From DASPRM01 sp035319065 (GTDB taxonomy: Bacteria > Acidobacteriota > Terriglobia > Terriglobales > Acidobacteriaceae), in the NCBI GenBank assembly GCA_035319065.1, contig DATHDM010000071.1, positions 1 to 6,204 of the forward strand: DNA of 6,204 nucleotides, read 5' to 3'. Shown piece by piece: positions 5,062 to 6,204 of the stretch (position 1 is its first letter; each line of letters starts with the position of its first letter). The notes beneath the pieces were generated by a model. The model worked only from the letters and a program-made list of their open reading frames with translations. It searched no databases and had not been told where the DNA came from. Both the position numbers and the translations under genes were made by a program.

Positions 5062-6204
5062 TTACTGGTACAGCAGATTCAACTCAGCCATGGACGCCCA
5101 GGGATTGCCGTGAATCTCATTGATCTCGCGCAGGCGCAGGTATTGTCCCTGAATCGGGTTGAAGGTCACCGTCTTCTGGCTCTTATCTCCGCTAGTCGTC
5201 ATCAGCACACCGCTTGCGACGAGGGTCCAGTTCGTGCCGTCGCTGCTGACATAGAACTCATACTGTTTAATCTTGCCGTTATCGCTACTGTCCTGCCGCG
5301 GCAGGTACTGGAACCCTGCCAGGGTGTAGCTGCTCCCTAGATTGATCTGAATCTCATGGGGTGGCCCTGGGCTTGTGGGGCACCACGCTGTGTGCCACAG
5401 GGTTGTGGGATTCCCGTCGAAACTGAGCACTGCCCCGTAATTGCCGCAAATAATCTCCTGGCTGTCAACGTACTTCATTGTCCAGCTACCCTTCGGTATG
5501 ACGCCCGCCGTTACCGTTAGTGGAACTACGGTCGTGTGGGTGATGCTGCCGCTGGTAGCACTGACGGTGATGGGATAGGTTCCAATTACGGCATCGTTCA
5601 CAGTGATTGCCATGGTGGACGTACCGGGCCCCGGCGCCACGAAAGATGCCGGATTAAAGCTAACACTTACACCCGCGGGCATCCCGGAAGCACTGAGTGT
5701 GATGGAATTGTTGAACCCACCCACGACCGTGGTGGCAATTGTAGAAGTGCTCGAAGCGCCCTCCGGAACGCTCACTGCACTGGGATTTGCGGATACTGCG
5801 AAATCCGGGACGCTTCCGATGTTCGAAGCGAGCACGCTCAATTCTGCCATGGACGCCCAGGGATTGCCGTGAATCTCATTGATCTCGCGCAGGCGCAGGT
5901 ATTGTCCCTGAATCGCGTTGAAGGTCACCGTCTTCTGGCTCTTATCTCCGCTAGTCGTCATCAGCACACCGCTTGCGACCAGGGCCCAGTTCGTGCCGTC
6001 GCTGCTGACATAGAACTCATACTGTTTAATCTTGCCGTTATCGCTACTGTCCTGCCGCGGCAGGTACTGGAACCCTGCCAGGGTGTAGCTGCTCCCCAGA
6101 TTGATCTGAATCTCATGGGGTGGCCCTGGGCTTGTGGGGCACCACGCTGTGTGCCACAGGGTTGTGGGATTCCCGTCGAAACTGAGCACTGCCCCGTAAT
6201 TGCC
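5062..6204 (-). CDS. discoidin (F5/8 type C) and Ig-like repeat protein, C-terminal part
   Basis: The minus frame is open from the right edge to TAA 5062-5064: 380 residues with no genuine start, so the gene begins beyond 6204. Numbering from the edge, residues 1-125 are most of a discoidin domain (FDGNPTTLWHT, PHEIQINLG, LAGFQYLPRQD, YEFYVSSDGTNW, YLRLREINE, MAEL). About 135-232 is an Ig-like domain with FAVSANPSAVSVPEG, GFNNSITLSASGMPAGVS and TYPITVSAT. About 237-380 is a complete second discoidin domain beginning GSWTMKYVDSQE and ending MAELNLLYQ. Such modules bind carbohydrate or surface ligands in exported proteins, often beside a glycosidase or peptidase domain, which may lie upstream. 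The protein is presumably extracellular. The GTG at 6189 is only an internal valine codon. The two discoidin copies differ by four bases in 359. Confidence 0.85.
   Translation of the reverse strand, partial: GNYGAVLSFDGNPTTLWHTAWCPTSPGPPHEIQINLGSSYTLAGFQYLPRQDSSDNGKIKQYEFYVSSDGTNWALVASGVLMTTSGDKSQKTVTFNAIQGQYLRLREINEIHGNPWASMAELSVLASNIGSVPDFAVSANPSAVSVPEGASSTSTIATTVVGGFNNSITLSASGMPAGVSVSFNPASFVAPGPGTSTMAITVNDAVIGTYPITVSATSGSITHTTVVPLTVTAGVIPKGSWTMKYVDSQEIICGNYGAVLSFDGNPTTLWHTAWCPTSPGPPHEIQINLGSSYTLAGFQYLPRQDSSDNGKIKQYEFYVSSDGTNWTLVASGVLMTTSGDKSQKTVTFNPIQGQYLRLREINEIHGNPWASMAELNLLYQ
5087..5445 (-). repeat. discoidin-module DNA repeat, copy at the gene's 3' end
   Basis: This stretch aligns without gaps to 5846-6204 at an offset of 759 bases, with four mismatches in 359 positions by eye. 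Two mismatches change the protein (Pro/Ala in the NPIQG/NAIQG loop, Thr/Ala in NWTLV/NWALV) and two are silent. The similarity cannot be followed further because the second copy meets the window edge. Confidence 0.9.
5846..6204 (-). repeat. discoidin-module DNA repeat, second copy, cut by the window edge
   Basis: Partner of 5087-5445. The period of 759 bases is 253 codons, so the repeated unit is one discoidin plus one Ig-like domain in frame. The boundary on the 5846 side is sharp: similarity falls off within a few bases left of this position. Confidence 0.9.

Noticed and set aside
4802..5113. 103-codon plus-strand ORF with a hydrophobic stretch
   Set aside because: Its first part is antisense to the 116-aa gene and its end is antisense to the discoidin gene. 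The hydrophobic segment lies in the gap and has no start or ribosome binding site of its own.
5603..5872. 89-codon plus-strand ORF
   Set aside because: Antisense to the Ig-like domain. It ends with the same residues as the 4802-5113 ORF only because both run into the duplicated discoidin DNA.
1..6204. CRISPR array, tRNA, rRNA or a defence system
   Set aside because: The only short repeats are the three 17-bp tandem copies without spacers. No tRNA cloverleaf, rRNA segment or defence-type protein was seen.

Overview
The window looks like a chromosomal segment of a GC-rich, soil-type Gram-negative bacterium. An Acidobacteriota-like host is my best guess. It rests on the style of the proteins: Ig-like plus discoidin secreted repeats, a small LPPGQAKK secreted protein, and a 116-aa protein of a type I associate with that phylum. 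None of this has been tested by a search.

Layout. Positions 1-66 (minus) may be the first codons of a gene running off the left edge, possibly a response regulator. Positions 280-2259 (minus) hold a tight two-gene operon, gmd (2259->1267) then rmd (1227->280). Both genes start with GTG and have readable ribosome binding sites. Together the enzymes convert GDP-D-mannose to GDP-4-keto-6-deoxymannose and then to GDP-D-rhamnose, a donor for surface polysaccharide. Upstream, on the same strand, 2421-2621 is a decayed C-terminal piece of an N-acylglucosamine 2-epimerase-like protein. The polysaccharide cluster has therefore probably lost a gene here.

Positions 2622-3988 form an accessory, scarred stretch. 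It holds AT-richer non-coding DNA, three tandem 17-bp repeats beside a strong Shine-Dalgarno sequence and a possible 37-codon ORF, and a perfect 7-bp hairpin. It also holds a small basic minus-strand ORF of 46 codons and, divergent from it, an IS1595-family transposase. The transposase appears to carry an internal deletion near its C-terminus. A possible fragment of an NTF2-like (SnoaL/DUF4440-like) gene lies just beyond it on the minus strand.

Positions 3989-4470 (plus) encode a small exported His/Asp/Gly-rich protein split by a frameshift near 4126-4141. Positions 4542-4892 (minus) encode a 116-aa conserved-looking cytoplasmic protein of unknown function. Positions 5062-6204 (minus) are the C-terminal part of a large, probably exported protein with the order discoidin - Ig-like - discoidin. 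The two discoidin copies are 355/359 identical at DNA level with a 759-nt (253-codon) period. They mark a very recent internal duplication or gene conversion, and the gene continues beyond the right edge.
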